Source: Brachypodius melanocephalos
Taxonomy: Eukaryota; Chordata; Aves; Passeriformes; Pycnonotidae
Length of the DNA stretch: 64,000 nucleotides
Assembly (NCBI GenBank): GCA_013398615.1
Contig: VZSR01001459.1
Location: forward strand, 8,037,687 to 8,101,686
Direction of reading: 5' to 3'
The notes beneath the pieces were generated by a model. That model did not search any database. It had not been told where the DNA came from and saw nothing but the letters and a program-made list of their open reading frames with translations. A program made the position numbers and the translations under genes. Positions 1 to 10,400 of the stretch are shown here, in pieces (within the stretch, counting starts at the first letter, position 1; every line of letters begins with the position of its first letter).

Positions 1-1480
1 GTGCCGTACCGGGGGCCAGCGACACACGCGGTGTCCCGGCTCCGCCACAAAGACACCGCTCCCGACAGAGGTGCCAGGGCTGCCGAGGGGACACCGCGAA
101 CCCGGCACTCGAGTCACCGCATGGATGTGAGAAACGCCTGGAAAATTGCACAAAGCACTGAACAACCCGTGGGCAATTCTCTGTCACAGTAAAACTTCGG
201 TGCAAATGAGAAACCTAACAACTGAAAACAGCTCAGATGCACTGGTAAGAAGCAAAAACCAGCCTCAATTATCTACCACCCTTTTTTTTTTTTTTTCCCC
301 CCCTCAGGATTTCTTTGGTCTCCTAACAGTGTAATAAATAACGGACACAAACCAGATCCAGGGGCAAATGAAGTCCTGTGTGATTCAGATTGCCCTCGAC
401 ACATCTTTGGGCCAAAGTCTGGCTTTGGTTCATCACTGTTAAAATGCCAGGAGTTCAGCAGAGCTACTCTGGACATCTGGTGGCACGATAAGGGTCAGAG
501 CCTGGTCCCCACTACAGGCAGAGAGACTTTCTGAAACCAGCCAGAAAGATCCACTCGAAAGATGCTCCACCAACCTTCATTTTTGGGGCCGATGCAGATG
601 ATTTAATTGCTACAGTTTCTGGAATAACGCTGAATTTACTGATGGCTTTTAATAGAATGCTCAGAAAGGATTTCAGACGTGTCCTTCACAAGAGGCCATG
701 AAAGAAACTCAGTAATAGTACGATAATTGCATTAGCATCTCCAGTGAGCCCTTTGCCGTGCGTTGGTGCGTGCCTTACAAGGCACGCAGAGAGGCCTTGC
801 CCTACATACACAAGGATGGCAAAGTGGGAGACAGAGGACAAGGATCTGCGTCTCACTGGCCTACATTAAACTGCCCATTATAAACCTGCACCAACGGCAC
901 AGGTGCATCAGCAGATGCTCTGTGCTGGTCAGGTCAGATGTTGTCTATCCAGCTCACCAAACCTGCCTAGCCCTCTGTGGGTCCTGTGTAACTGAGCCTG
1001 GGAGCTGCTAAGCCCCTGAACAACACAGAAACACGGAGAGCATCCTGTTTGACCTTCTTAAGAACCCTAGTCAGACCCCAAAAGACAGGTTCCACAAGGA
1101 ACCCAAATGTCAGGCTCCTGACTTGCAGAGGCATCTTTTCTTTGATGTTCACAACGAAACGTTTGCTCTGTAAGCTTGCTGCAAGCTTCCCCTGCAAACC
1201 TCCCTGCCCGGCAAGGCACAGCACACCCACATGCTGCACTGCAACAGGTGCTGCTGGACTTGCTTGCGAGCAGAAGTTAAATGGCCATTTAATACGGCCA
1301 AATCTAGCAGAAGCACACTGGTGACTGTGACACGGGTGTATCACTAATGTGTGGCTATACTGAACCAATCCACATGGCAGAGGTGCCGGTACGTGTGTAT
1401 ATGGGCACATACACACCTGTCTCATGCCCAGATACACTGCCTCCATCAGCTGTGAACGGCATCACGCTCCCCTGTTCCTC
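1..1480. other. Upstream flank of GPR27, no gene seen
   Basis: No coding exon is recognisable on either strand. The first 130 bases are GC- and CpG-rich, which could be the edge of another CpG island continuing to the left. The rest is ordinary unique DNA with a short T/C run near 280-303. In human the left neighbour of GPR27 is EIF4E3 on the opposite strand. I looked for its conserved core on the - strand here and did not see it, so that gene probably lies left of the window. Confidence 0.5.
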
Positions 1481-2048
1481 CGGAAGGGGATGCAGGGGAT
1501 CCCCGCCACGGCCGCTGGGACCGGCACCTCACCGAGCCCCACCGCACCTCACCGCACCCCGCGGCTGCCCCCGAGCCCCATCCCGGCACTCGCCCCCGGC
1601 AGGAGAAGGGCGGGGGCCGGGGGTCCGGCTGCGGGCGGCTCCGCCCAGCCCAGCCCCGCTGCCATCCCCGCTGCGGCAGCAGGACCTCCGCGCCGCTCCG
1701 CGCCGCTGCGCGCCTGGCTCAGCCCCGCGCTCCGCAGGGGCCGGGCTGCGCGGGGGGCGGAGGCGTGGGCGGAGGGACGGAGGAGCAGCAGGAGGAGGAG
1801 GGAAGGGAAAAAGAGGGAGAGAGGGAGGGGGATTTACCCCATTGTCCTCGGCGGGAGCTGGGCAGAGCCGCCGCCGCCGCTGTGCGCAGGCTCGTCCGGC
1901 CCCTCGCCCGGCGCGGAGGAGCAGCTGCCGGCGGTAAGGGGAGGCTCCGCTGCGTTCCGCGCCCCCCCCTTTCCCCCCCAGCGCATCCCCGATGCCCCCA
2001 GGGCGGCGGCGGCGGCGGGCGCGGAGCTAGCGCGGGCGCGGGAGCCGC

Positions 2049-2189
2049 ATGGCCCGCGGGGAGCGCGGCGGCAGCGCCCCGCCTCGCCGGGGCGGCCGGG
2101 GCGGCGGCGGCAGCGCGGCGGCGGCGGCTGCGGGCATGGGGGCGCCGGGCGGCGCGGCCCTCGGCCCCGGCGCGCTGCCGCGGCGCTGA
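2049..2189 (+). other. Upstream ORF in the putative GPR27 5' leader
   Basis: An ATG at 2049 opens 46 codons rich in Gly, Ala and Arg and ends at TGA 2187-2189. A second in-frame ATG is at 2136. The uORF is in the same frame as the main GPR27 ATG at 2256 and stops 66 bases before it, so it cannot be an N-terminal extension unless the stop is read through. Whether it is in the mRNA depends on the unseen transcription start. The peptide composition follows from GCC/GGC repeats, so I do not claim a functional product. Confidence 0.4.
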
Positions 2190-2207
2190 GCCCCCGGCCC
2201 TGCCCGC

Positions 2208-2250
2208 GCGGAGGAGGAGGAGGAGGAGGAGGAGAGGAGGAGGAGGAAGG
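2208..2250 (+). repeat. (GGA)n trinucleotide repeat just before the GPR27 start codon
   Basis: A nearly pure run of GAG/GGA triplets ends six bases before the ATG at 2256. It is a microsatellite in the 5' leader, purine-only on the coding strand, and could be length-polymorphic. The start codon context after it (ACCCGATGG) has G at +4. Confidence 0.85.
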
Positions 2251-2255
2251 ACCCG

Positions 2256-3398
2256 ATGGCGAACAGCAGCGAGCTGGGGAGCAGCAGCAGCCCGCACCTG
2301 CCCAGCGCCGGCGGCCTGCTGAGCGCCTCCGGGCTGAAGCTCGCCACGCTGGGGCTGATCCTCTGCGTCAGCCTGGCCGGCAACGTGCTCTTCGCCTGGC
2401 TCATCCTCAAGGACCGGCACCTGCACCGCGCGCCCTACTACCTGCTGCTGGACCTCTGCCTGGCCGACGGGCTCCGCTCGCTCGCCTGCTTCCCCTTCGT
2501 CATGCTGTCGGTGCGCAGCGGGGCCGCCTGGCCCCACGGGCCCCTCAGCTGCAAGGTGCTGGCCTTCCTGGCCGTGCTCTTCTGCTTCCACGCCGCCTTC
2601 CTGCTCTTCTGCGTGGGGGTCACGCGCTACATGGCCATCGCCCACCACCGCTTCTACGCCAAGCGCATGACGGGCTGGACCTGCCTGGCTGTGGTGTGCA
2701 TGGTGTGGACCCTCTCCATGGCCATGGCCTTTCCCCCCGTCTTTGACGTGGGCACCTACAAGTTCATCCGGGAGGAGGAACAGTGCATCTTCGAGCACCG
2801 CTACGTCAAGGCCAACGACACGCTGGGCTTCATGCTCATGCTGGCGGCCGTCATCGCCGCCACCCACCTGGTCTACATCAAGCTGCTCTTCTTCATCCAC
2901 GGCCACCGCAAGATGAAGCCGGCCCAGCTGGTACCGGCCATCAGCCAGAACTGGACCTTCCACGGGCCGGGAGCCACCGGCCAAGCGGCTGCGAACTGGA
3001 CGGCTGGCTTTGGCAGGGGGCCCACGCCGCCCACCCTCGTGGGCATAAGGCAGGCCACCCACAGCCAGATCAAGAGGCTGCTGGTGCTGGAGGAGTTTAA
3101 GATGGAGAAAAGGCTCTGCAAGATGTTCTACATGATCACCTTGCTCTTCCTGCTGCTCTGGTCCCCGTACATTGTGGCCTGCTACCTGCGGGTCTTCATT
3201 AAGGCCAGCTCCATCCCCCAGGTGTACCTGACCACCTCCGTCTGGATGACGTTTGCCCAGGCAGGGGTCAACCCCATCCTGTGCTTCATCTTCAACAAGG
3301 AGCTCAGGGTCTGCCTCCGAGCCCACTTCCCATGCTGCCAAAGCATCCAGAGCACCCAGGGCACCATCCTTTGCGATCTCAAGAGCTTTGGGATGTAA
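2256..3398 (+). CDS. GPR27: GPR27 (SREB1), orphan class A G protein-coupled receptor, single exon
   Basis: The 380-residue intronless frame encodes a seven-transmembrane receptor of the SREB family (GPR27, GPR85, GPR173). Visible landmarks: a possible N-glycosylation site at Asn3; GN at 42-43 in TM1; LADG at 69-72 in TM2; Cys99 and Cys177 as the extracellular disulphide pair; TRY at 123-125 in place of DRY; Trp151 in TM4; a long third intracellular loop (about 216-287) with the SREB signature NWTFHGPGATGQAAANW near 232-248; LWSPY in TM6 at 301-305; NPILCF at 339-344 in place of NPxxY; and Cys360-Cys361 as possible palmitoylation sites. The tail ending in CDLKSFGM is like GPR27 (human ends CDLKGIGL) and unlike GPR85 or GPR173. 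Human GPR27 is 375 residues. The start was chosen because MAN is conserved in the family. It acts at the plasma membrane; the ligand is not established. The PROK2 neighbour supports orthology. Confidence 0.96.
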   Translation: MANSSELGSSSSPHLPSAGGLLSASGLKLATLGLILCVSLAGNVLFAWLILKDRHLHRAPYYLLLDLCLADGLRSLACFPFVMLSVRSGAAWPHGPLSCKVLAFLAVLFCFHAAFLLFCVGVTRYMAIAHHRFYAKRMTGWTCLAVVCMVWTLSMAMAFPPVFDVGTYKFIREEEQCIFEHRYVKANDTLGFMLMLAAVIAATHLVYIKLLFFIHGHRKMKPAQLVPAISQNWTFHGPGATGQAAANWTAGFGRGPTPPTLVGIRQATHSQIKRLLVLEEFKMEKRLCKMFYMITLLFLLLWSPYIVACYLRVFIKASSIPQVYLTTSVWMTFAQAGVNPILCFIFNKELRVCLRAHFPCCQSIQSTQGTILCDLKSFGM

Positions 3399-4260
3399 GG
3401 GGGGCTTTTCTCTTTATAAAAAAAGAAAGATGGATATAAATTTCCATGTTTCTGCATATGAGCTCAAGAGAGTGTGACCTGTGGGGGACATACTAAACCA
3501 CCACCCAGCACCCAAACCTTAGGCTGTAAGAAGCTATTTTATTTATTTTTCTATATTTTGCGTATGCTCTCTTCAGAACATAACAGGTTGCTGTCTATGG
3601 GAACAGGTACTTGAGCAGAACACCCCTAAACCTTAGGCAGTAAGAAGCTGGGTTTTTTTTTTCTTTGTGATTGTGTGGTTTTTAAAAACAAAACAGGGCT
3701 CCGAGTTTCTGGTCTTGCTTCTAACGTTTCTAAAACATGATTCCAACAGATATGGATTAAGGCCATGACATTTTTTTTTTTGTTTCCCTATTCCTGTCTG
3801 TTTTGATAAAGGCTTAACAATTTTACTCATGTAATATTTGATAAGGGCCAAGACAATTTTATACTAAAGTTATTTTTTGATGACCTCAAGAGGTGTTGTT
3901 TTATTATTATTTGATTTTAAGTGAAGAACATGAAGAGGACGTTCCTAATGTGGTCAAAAGTCAGTTTTGGTGGGAGCTGTTGGGTTCATTCATTCTCAAA
4001 TGGTTTGAGTATTTGAAGCCGTTAGTTATAACTTTTGCTTGACATGCAAACAGTGTAGAACTAATTTCAATTTTTCTTGTTGCACTATTCATTTGGTAAT
4101 ATTTCAGAACTATTTGTGAGACGTGATTTTAAAATACCAACTTTAAAAATAAGCAACTATAGCAGTTTTTAAAACCTAGATTGAAATTCATATTTTACTG
4201 CCTTTATAGGAAGTTATCTACAAACCTGGGTAATACTTGTACATTTTGACTGTTTTCTTT

Positions 4261-4266
4261 AATAAA
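4261..4266 (+). terminator. GPR27: AATAAA poly(A) signal candidate for GPR27
   Basis: This is a canonical hexamer, 863 bases after the stop codon, in an AT-rich 3' UTR and followed by T/G-rich sequence (TGTATGTAATTG). It is the first good signal after the gene. Confidence 0.6.
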
Positions 4267-4446
4267 ATATTGAAAACCTTTACTGTATGTAATTGTTTCA
4301 GAATGGCAGCATTCTGCTTTGCTGACAAATAACTTGTGTATGTGGAAGGTTGTATGTCTTGTGTCTGAGTAGATTTCACAGCTAAGGTTATTATGGACAA
4401 GCACAATCCTTATTTGCTGTTAGATCTCAATTTAGGTGTTTATACC

Positions 4447-4452
4447 AATAAA
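4447..4452 (+). terminator. GPR27: Second AATAAA poly(A) signal candidate for GPR27
   Basis: This is another canonical hexamer, 186 bases further on. It could give a longer alternative 3' UTR. Confidence 0.4.
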
Positions 4453-4470
4453 AGTGACTAAAGCTATTTT

Positions 4471-7400
4471 TAAGAAGACTTAAATTCATGATGGGCAACA
4501 GGTTTAAATAGCAATAACAATTCTTTGTGTCTGCTGAAACCAAATTTCTGTTGTAGCTAATTGCTCCTCTGTTAATGATAGGAAAGAGTGTGTAATTGTG
4601 GATGGCTAATTTTAGTTGGCAAAGCAGTTTTTTAATGCTGTGGCTTGGTCAATACCATACTCATTTGTAAACTGTATTCTTAATGGGAAGCTTACATTGA
4701 TTAAGCATGGCTTTTTAGCCTGCTCGGTTGTTCTACAAAAACGTCTCTGAAAGCGTTTCAACCAGTAACCCGATGGCAGGATTCTGGCACAACTTCTTAG
4801 CTACCTCAGAGGAAGCTGCTTCCCTTTCTGATGGATCGTGTAACATTTAACAAACACGTGCTGGAGCAAGTCTCACACAAAATGGCAGGGATACAACCTC
4901 AGCTTATGTGGAAAAAATCCTCACCTGCTGAGTATTTCTGTAGAGAGTGATCCAAAACTGGTAGACATCAACTGAGAAATGTCCTGTGACTCTGAAGGGA
5001 GCACAAGAGACGTGGCAGATCAGAAGAGGGCAAAGGTGGCAGCTTCAGACTGAGGCAGGGAATGAAATGAGGTGGGACTCCTGGTTTGGTTTAAGTTTTG
5101 TTTTCCACCCCCAGCTGGGATTTGGACACCAAAAAGGCAGCATTTCCTGCAGGGCACTAGGAGAAGGTTGCAATTTGAATTTTTTGGCACACTTGAAGTA
5201 CCAATGCTGCCAGAAGTGGGCTAAGAAATACGACAGTGGATGGGGTATCTTTAAAACAAAGGGAGACTTGACAATCATTTCTAAAGCATTTTGAAAATGA
5301 ACCTAGGTACAGAAGGAAAGCTGTCACGTATTTCAGATCACAGCAGCAGCTGGTTATCAGTGCTAATTATATTTTCAGGCTGGAATATTAGATAATAGCT
5401 TAGTGAGTGTGGACAGCAGTGGGGTAGAGCTGTGTTACAAAGACTGTGGGGTAAGGCATGGATGCTGTTGCTGGGAATTCTGTTCCAAGGATACTTTATA
5501 CCCCTGATTTACTTTTAGGCCTTTTCTGCAGGGTTCCAGCTTTTGGAACTTTTCTCATATCTCATATTTCCCTCACAAGCTGCCTACATAGTAGGGGCCT
5601 AGAACTGTGATCTGTAACTCAGATCTTGCCATCTTTTTCCTAATCCTGCTGGTAACCAAGCCAATATTTTCTTTCTCTTTATTCTATTAAAAATGTCTGG
5701 TATTTTAGCATCCTCTCCCTCTTCCAGGCTATAAGTAGTATGGTTATGATTCTATTTAAACCACAGAGATGGGGAAATAGTTATTTTAAAACCTCCTTAA
5801 AAGCTGCAAGGACCAGATTTTTCACTTCTAGAAAAAATTAGCACAAGTAGTAGAGTCAGTCATATATGCGGGGGATGGAAACTCACCTTTGGGTGACCTG
5901 ATGGTTTTATTTAGGCTTGGCTTATCAATCAGTGCTCCTGTATTGAATGCCAGGCTCTGTGCAGAGGCATCCCCCAGCTCGGTGATGCCCTCACGAGATG
6001 GGTGAGTTGGTTCTTACCTGGTGAAGATAACAGGTGCTTTGCTATCACCCATCAGTGGCAGGCAGACCCAGCCTTGCTACAGCACAAGCATACCAAAAAA
6101 ACCAAAAAACAAATCTGTATACCATGCCTTTTACTTGCACACAGCTTCCAGGGCTGTCTCAGGACTCCAGATACGCTCTGAGGGCAAAAATCAGTGCTGT
6201 TTGAAGTAAATGTTTGAAGTTAATTTTATATTTTAGGTACTCGTGATGTCAGTCAGATTATGATCCTGGCTGTGGTAGTACAAAAGAGAAGGAACTCCAG
6301 TTGCTCTAATTCAGGGTTTAGATGGGTGTCGTACAATAGGGCTTAATTCCAAAAAATGTGAAACTAAATATCAAGGATGTGGCAGAAAATTAAGGAGTAT
6401 TCAGTGCCAGCACACCAACAAACATCACTTTGCTGGCTGAGAGTGCACCAAGAAAGTAAGGAAAACCAGAAAGGGCTGGAGAAGCACCAGAGGATAAATA
6501 TTCCTTCTGAAATCTGAGAAAATACAAGAAAGTTAAAAAAAACCCCAAACAAACAAACAAAAAACCCACTTCCTAAGCGCAGCATTCACATGTTCTCATA
6601 GCAGCCTTTAGTCTGCATATGGGGAAAGTGGGTCACAGAGATTAAATGCTTTGACCAACATCAGAGAAGGGGTGTCGGGGAGGATCAAAACCTGCTCTGG
6701 ATTAAAGAAACAAAAAGAAATGATGTTGGGGAGAATGGAATGAGCACGGGGAGAGATGGTTGCTGCTGTTGGCAGTGTGAGGTGTGGCTGTAAATACTCC
6801 ATCCTGTGAAAACCAGAGTGGTTTTGGTGTCACTCAGAAGTGCCAGTGGCTGAGACTCAGTGAGATCTGGATGTTAATAATTACTCCCACATGAGAAGCT
6901 GTTGCTTCTTGTACAAGTCCTAGGCTCTCTTGCAAAAACTCAGATGGTTTGAACCCCTCTCCCCGTCTCCACTGACCAAAACACAAAGTACTCAGAAGGT
7001 TTGGTGGGCTGCACAGCAGCAGGGCTCTCCCAGCTCTTCCATCGACCTGTGCTTCACCAGAATGTACATTCAGTCTTCTCTTCAACCCTCCAGGCAGCTG
7101 CATGATAGTTTCCCATATTCTAGGCGCCACAAGTGCTGAGTACCACAGGAAATACCAATATCATCTCCCCCAGAGATTCTTCACAGTCTGGCTCAGAGGT
7201 CACAGCATGCTGCTTCTGCATATCTGTGGTGAGGGATTGCAGTTGTGCTGAGAGCTGCTCCAGAAAAATCTTGATTGCTGCTGGCATCTTCACTCACTCA
7301 GCAGGTATTTAACACATTCCTTACAAGCATTTCCTGACAAAATCTTGAAGCCAGCGGAGGTTTTTAGTATAGACTTAAATGTCAGGCCAGCTTGAAAAAT

Positions 7401-10400
7401 GACACTGGTCTGAAATCCCAGTTAGCAGCTAAGATGATCTCTGATTTACAGCACTCGGTGCCTGCACTACTCTGGGGTGCTTGTAGCTCTGCTGTTGGAT
7501 TTGGAAAGAGTTTGCTAGGAAATGAGCTGAAACATTTGGCCTCAGTCACATTGTTGGGTAAAGGTCTCATTCAGTGGTTATGCTAGAGGTGGAGGGTGAG
7601 CAGGGGATGCCCGCAAGCTGTCATCGTTTGCTTTTCCAATACCAGGTCTGCACAGAGGAGGCAAAGCTGCTTCCCAAAATGGTGTGAAGCCAGTAGCCTC
7701 GAGGAAAAGGGCAGGAATTTGGCTTAGTCTGATAGCAACAGTTCTTTCCTGAGGCTCTACCTGGATGTGGTACAGCTACATCTTCAGAAGGCTGCTCTGC
7801 CATATGCTGTAGGACTGCCCTGGGACACATTGTGCGGAGCTCAGAGGAGAGCAAAGCTGGCATTTTCCCTCTCTTCCCAGAAAAGGAGGTGGCTGGACCT
7901 CTGCCACTCACCCCACATGGTTAAGCACAGTCACCTTGCTCTTTGGAGGCACCTGCACTTGCTCAGAACTGCCAACAAACTGCCCTGGGGGAAGTGGCTC
8001 CAGACAGAGTAAGAGACACATTGGCAGAATGCAATGCTGAGTATCACTTCATTAGCTCAGGCTGCAGATTGGATCATTCCACACAGTATCAGAATACCCC
8101 AGAAACCTTATTAGATAGTTCTGCTGCTAATCAAAAAATTATTAGAAACATGGCAGGGGGGCTGTTTTCTAATAGAGGTTTCCTAAAGTCATCATTTTTA
8201 GCGCAGCTTCCTTTGTAGTTGCTCAAAACACTGCACAGGCTATAATTAACTCTATTGTGGTAGGAACCAGGAAGCATTTCCCATGCTATGATGTTCTTAT
8301 GCTTCAGAATATTAAAAAAATATATGACCTGTTGAAGAAATGCAGCCATCCGAGGAAGACAATGCATGAAGATGGTCTCCTAAAAGCTGGTGCTGAGCCA
8401 TGCTAGGTTGGGTGCCTGTGGATATCTTACCCCAAACCTCCTTTTCTGCTGGTGACTTCTGATGCCGTGTCATTCCTGAAGGACTTGTGTGGGGTAAATC
8501 CTTCCTCATCTATCAGTTGTAGAGCTGGTGACCCGGAGCTGATTTTCCAGCTTGACATCTGCAGCACTCTGACTTTCCCTGGAGCTGCTGATGCTGAGCA
8601 TCTCAGAGCCTATTTTCACTTGGTACAAGTCATTAACTTCCCCACACCTCGATGCTTTATCCCAAGAATGATTAGTTATTCACCTTTCTAACGCACAGAA
8701 CCACCGATGGCAAGAGCATTATCACGGGTGAACAATCGCTGACTGCACAAGCTTTCATCACTTTAAAGTCAAGCTCAGCCTTTCATGCAAGCTGTTGCAT
8801 TTCTGTATTTCTATTAATGTTTAATGACCTCGGCACTTGCACTCTGTCTTTGATCTCGAGTCATGCATGGCTGTACTGTGGATGTATTTATTGGAAGACC
8901 ACTGTCTTCAGTGCCACATTTTTCTCGTCTGCCGTGACCAGGTTGACAGCACAAAGCACTTTGTGTAGGAGGCTTTCAAGTTCAAAGCTAGTCTTGCAAG
9001 GGCACAGGGAAGCTGTGAAGTCACAGCTAATTTTAGGCAGTCATCACGGCATTCAAAGAGTAGGCAGAAATCAAGAGATTGCCCAGTGGAGAGAAAGCCC
9101 ATCCTAAAGTTTCTGAGCATTATTTACTGGTATGTCATTAAAAAAATAATCCTGTGTTTGTGTGAGGATGATTAACCATTGGAACAAATCACTCAGAGAG
9201 AGAAAAAAAATGGATCTTCCATCTGTGAGACGTTCAGTGTGAGCCTGCGCGCCTGCCCACGGCACACCTGCCCCGAGCCTGCTGCCTGCCCAGCCAGGGA
9301 CTCAGCACTGGGGTCTGGGGCTCAGCCCCAGCACTCAGGCAAGAAAAAGAAATCAGAAACACCAGTAAACAGCACCAGAACCCTCTCTGTCTCAGGGTGA
9401 TTCACTCCTTCCTTTTGCTAACTGTTTTACAACACCCATTTTATCATAGCGTATAAACAGCAGCGCTCGCTTCTCTCAGAAATTTTAGCAGAGGTAGAGC
9501 TAAAATGGCTTTGTCATTAAAGAGGGAAACACAGGAAGATTCAGAGGAAGGGCTGAAGTCTGGGTGCCTTCTGACAGTGAGAGAAAGAGGAATGATTTAG
9601 TGGAATATTACCTCACTGCATCGAACCACTCAATCTGTCCCCATCTGTCACTGAGCACTTGCAGGAGGGTGCTGGAAAGGAAACTGTTGAGTAGCTTGAT
9701 AGTCGAGTAAATCAACTGGGCTTTTTCCTTTTCCTTTCCCTCTCTCATTAGGCTTTGCACGCTCACTCTACACAGGAGGTCCCTCAGTGTGCTCTGCCAA
9801 GAGCCAGGGGACAGTCCCCTGGGTGGCACAGGGTGCAGTGGCCCTGGGGCACAGAGACCAGCTCTGGGTGCCCAAAAGGCTGAGCTGCCCCCAGCAGCCA
9901 GTTCCAGCAGAGCCCCAGGAGACATCTGGGTGTGGACAAAGGTGGATGAAGAGGAATGTGTTCAGCCAAGCTGCAGTGACTACAGGCAGAGAACATGGAC
10001 ACCTGAGCCAAGGAGTCAGCAGCATCACAGGCAGAGGTAAAGCTGGAGCTGTGATGTGAAAGCAAGGAGGGACAGGTTTGGGCTGAGCATCACCAAAGGG
10101 TGATGAGGGAGGATGCAGAAACTGGGCTCTGCAGGACCTGCCAACAGAGCTGCCAGTGGGGACAGAGGGCTTGGCAATGATTTTCCTCCCCAGAAGATCC
10201 TAAATACTCAGCAAGACAGACGTTTTCTTACTGTTTGTTCAATATTTGTCTGAACCTAAGTGCTGGTGTAAACAAAATCCAAACAGATGAAGGCTCTGTT
10301 GCAATGTGTGGAAGGTTTGTTAGCGACTATGGAGAGTTTAATGAAGGGGTGGGGAAGGGAGCTGGAATTATGACACCACCACAGTCAAGAAATTTTGCTG

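Larger units (their letters stand above)
1480..2900. promoter_or_regulatory. CpG island over the GPR27 promoter and 5' half of the CDS
   Basis: CpG dinucleotides become very dense from about 1490 and stay so to about 2900, in strong contrast with both sides. The island covers a polypurine stretch (about 1778-1831), the putative 5' UTR, the start codon at 2256 and the first transmembrane segments. No TATA box is obvious, which fits a CpG-island promoter. The transcription start cannot be placed from sequence alone. The same island could also support antisense transcription, since in human the EIF4E3 5' end overlaps GPR27. Confidence 0.85.
3399..4470 (+). other. GPR27: GPR27 3' untranslated region (inferred)
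   Basis: AT-rich, non-coding DNA follows the TAA stop. It contains AU-rich patches such as ATTTATTTTTC near 3540 and T-rich runs near 3652 and 3771. It extends to candidate poly(A) signals at 4261 and 4447. The exact end is inferred from those signals only. Confidence 0.6.

Noticed and set aside
1..130. GC-rich window start as an EIF4E3 exon
   Set aside because: Neither strand shows the conserved eIF4E-family residues. It may be only the edge of a CpG island.
1424..2746. 440-codon open frame on the + strand overlapping GPR27 in another frame
   Set aside because: It lies in the CpG island and is Pro/Ala/Arg/Gly-rich. It overlaps the well-supported GPR27 frame and its openness follows from extreme GC content.
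6535..6566. A-rich AAAC run as a SINE tail
   Set aside because: No tRNA- or 7SL-like body is adjacent, and birds have very few SINEs.
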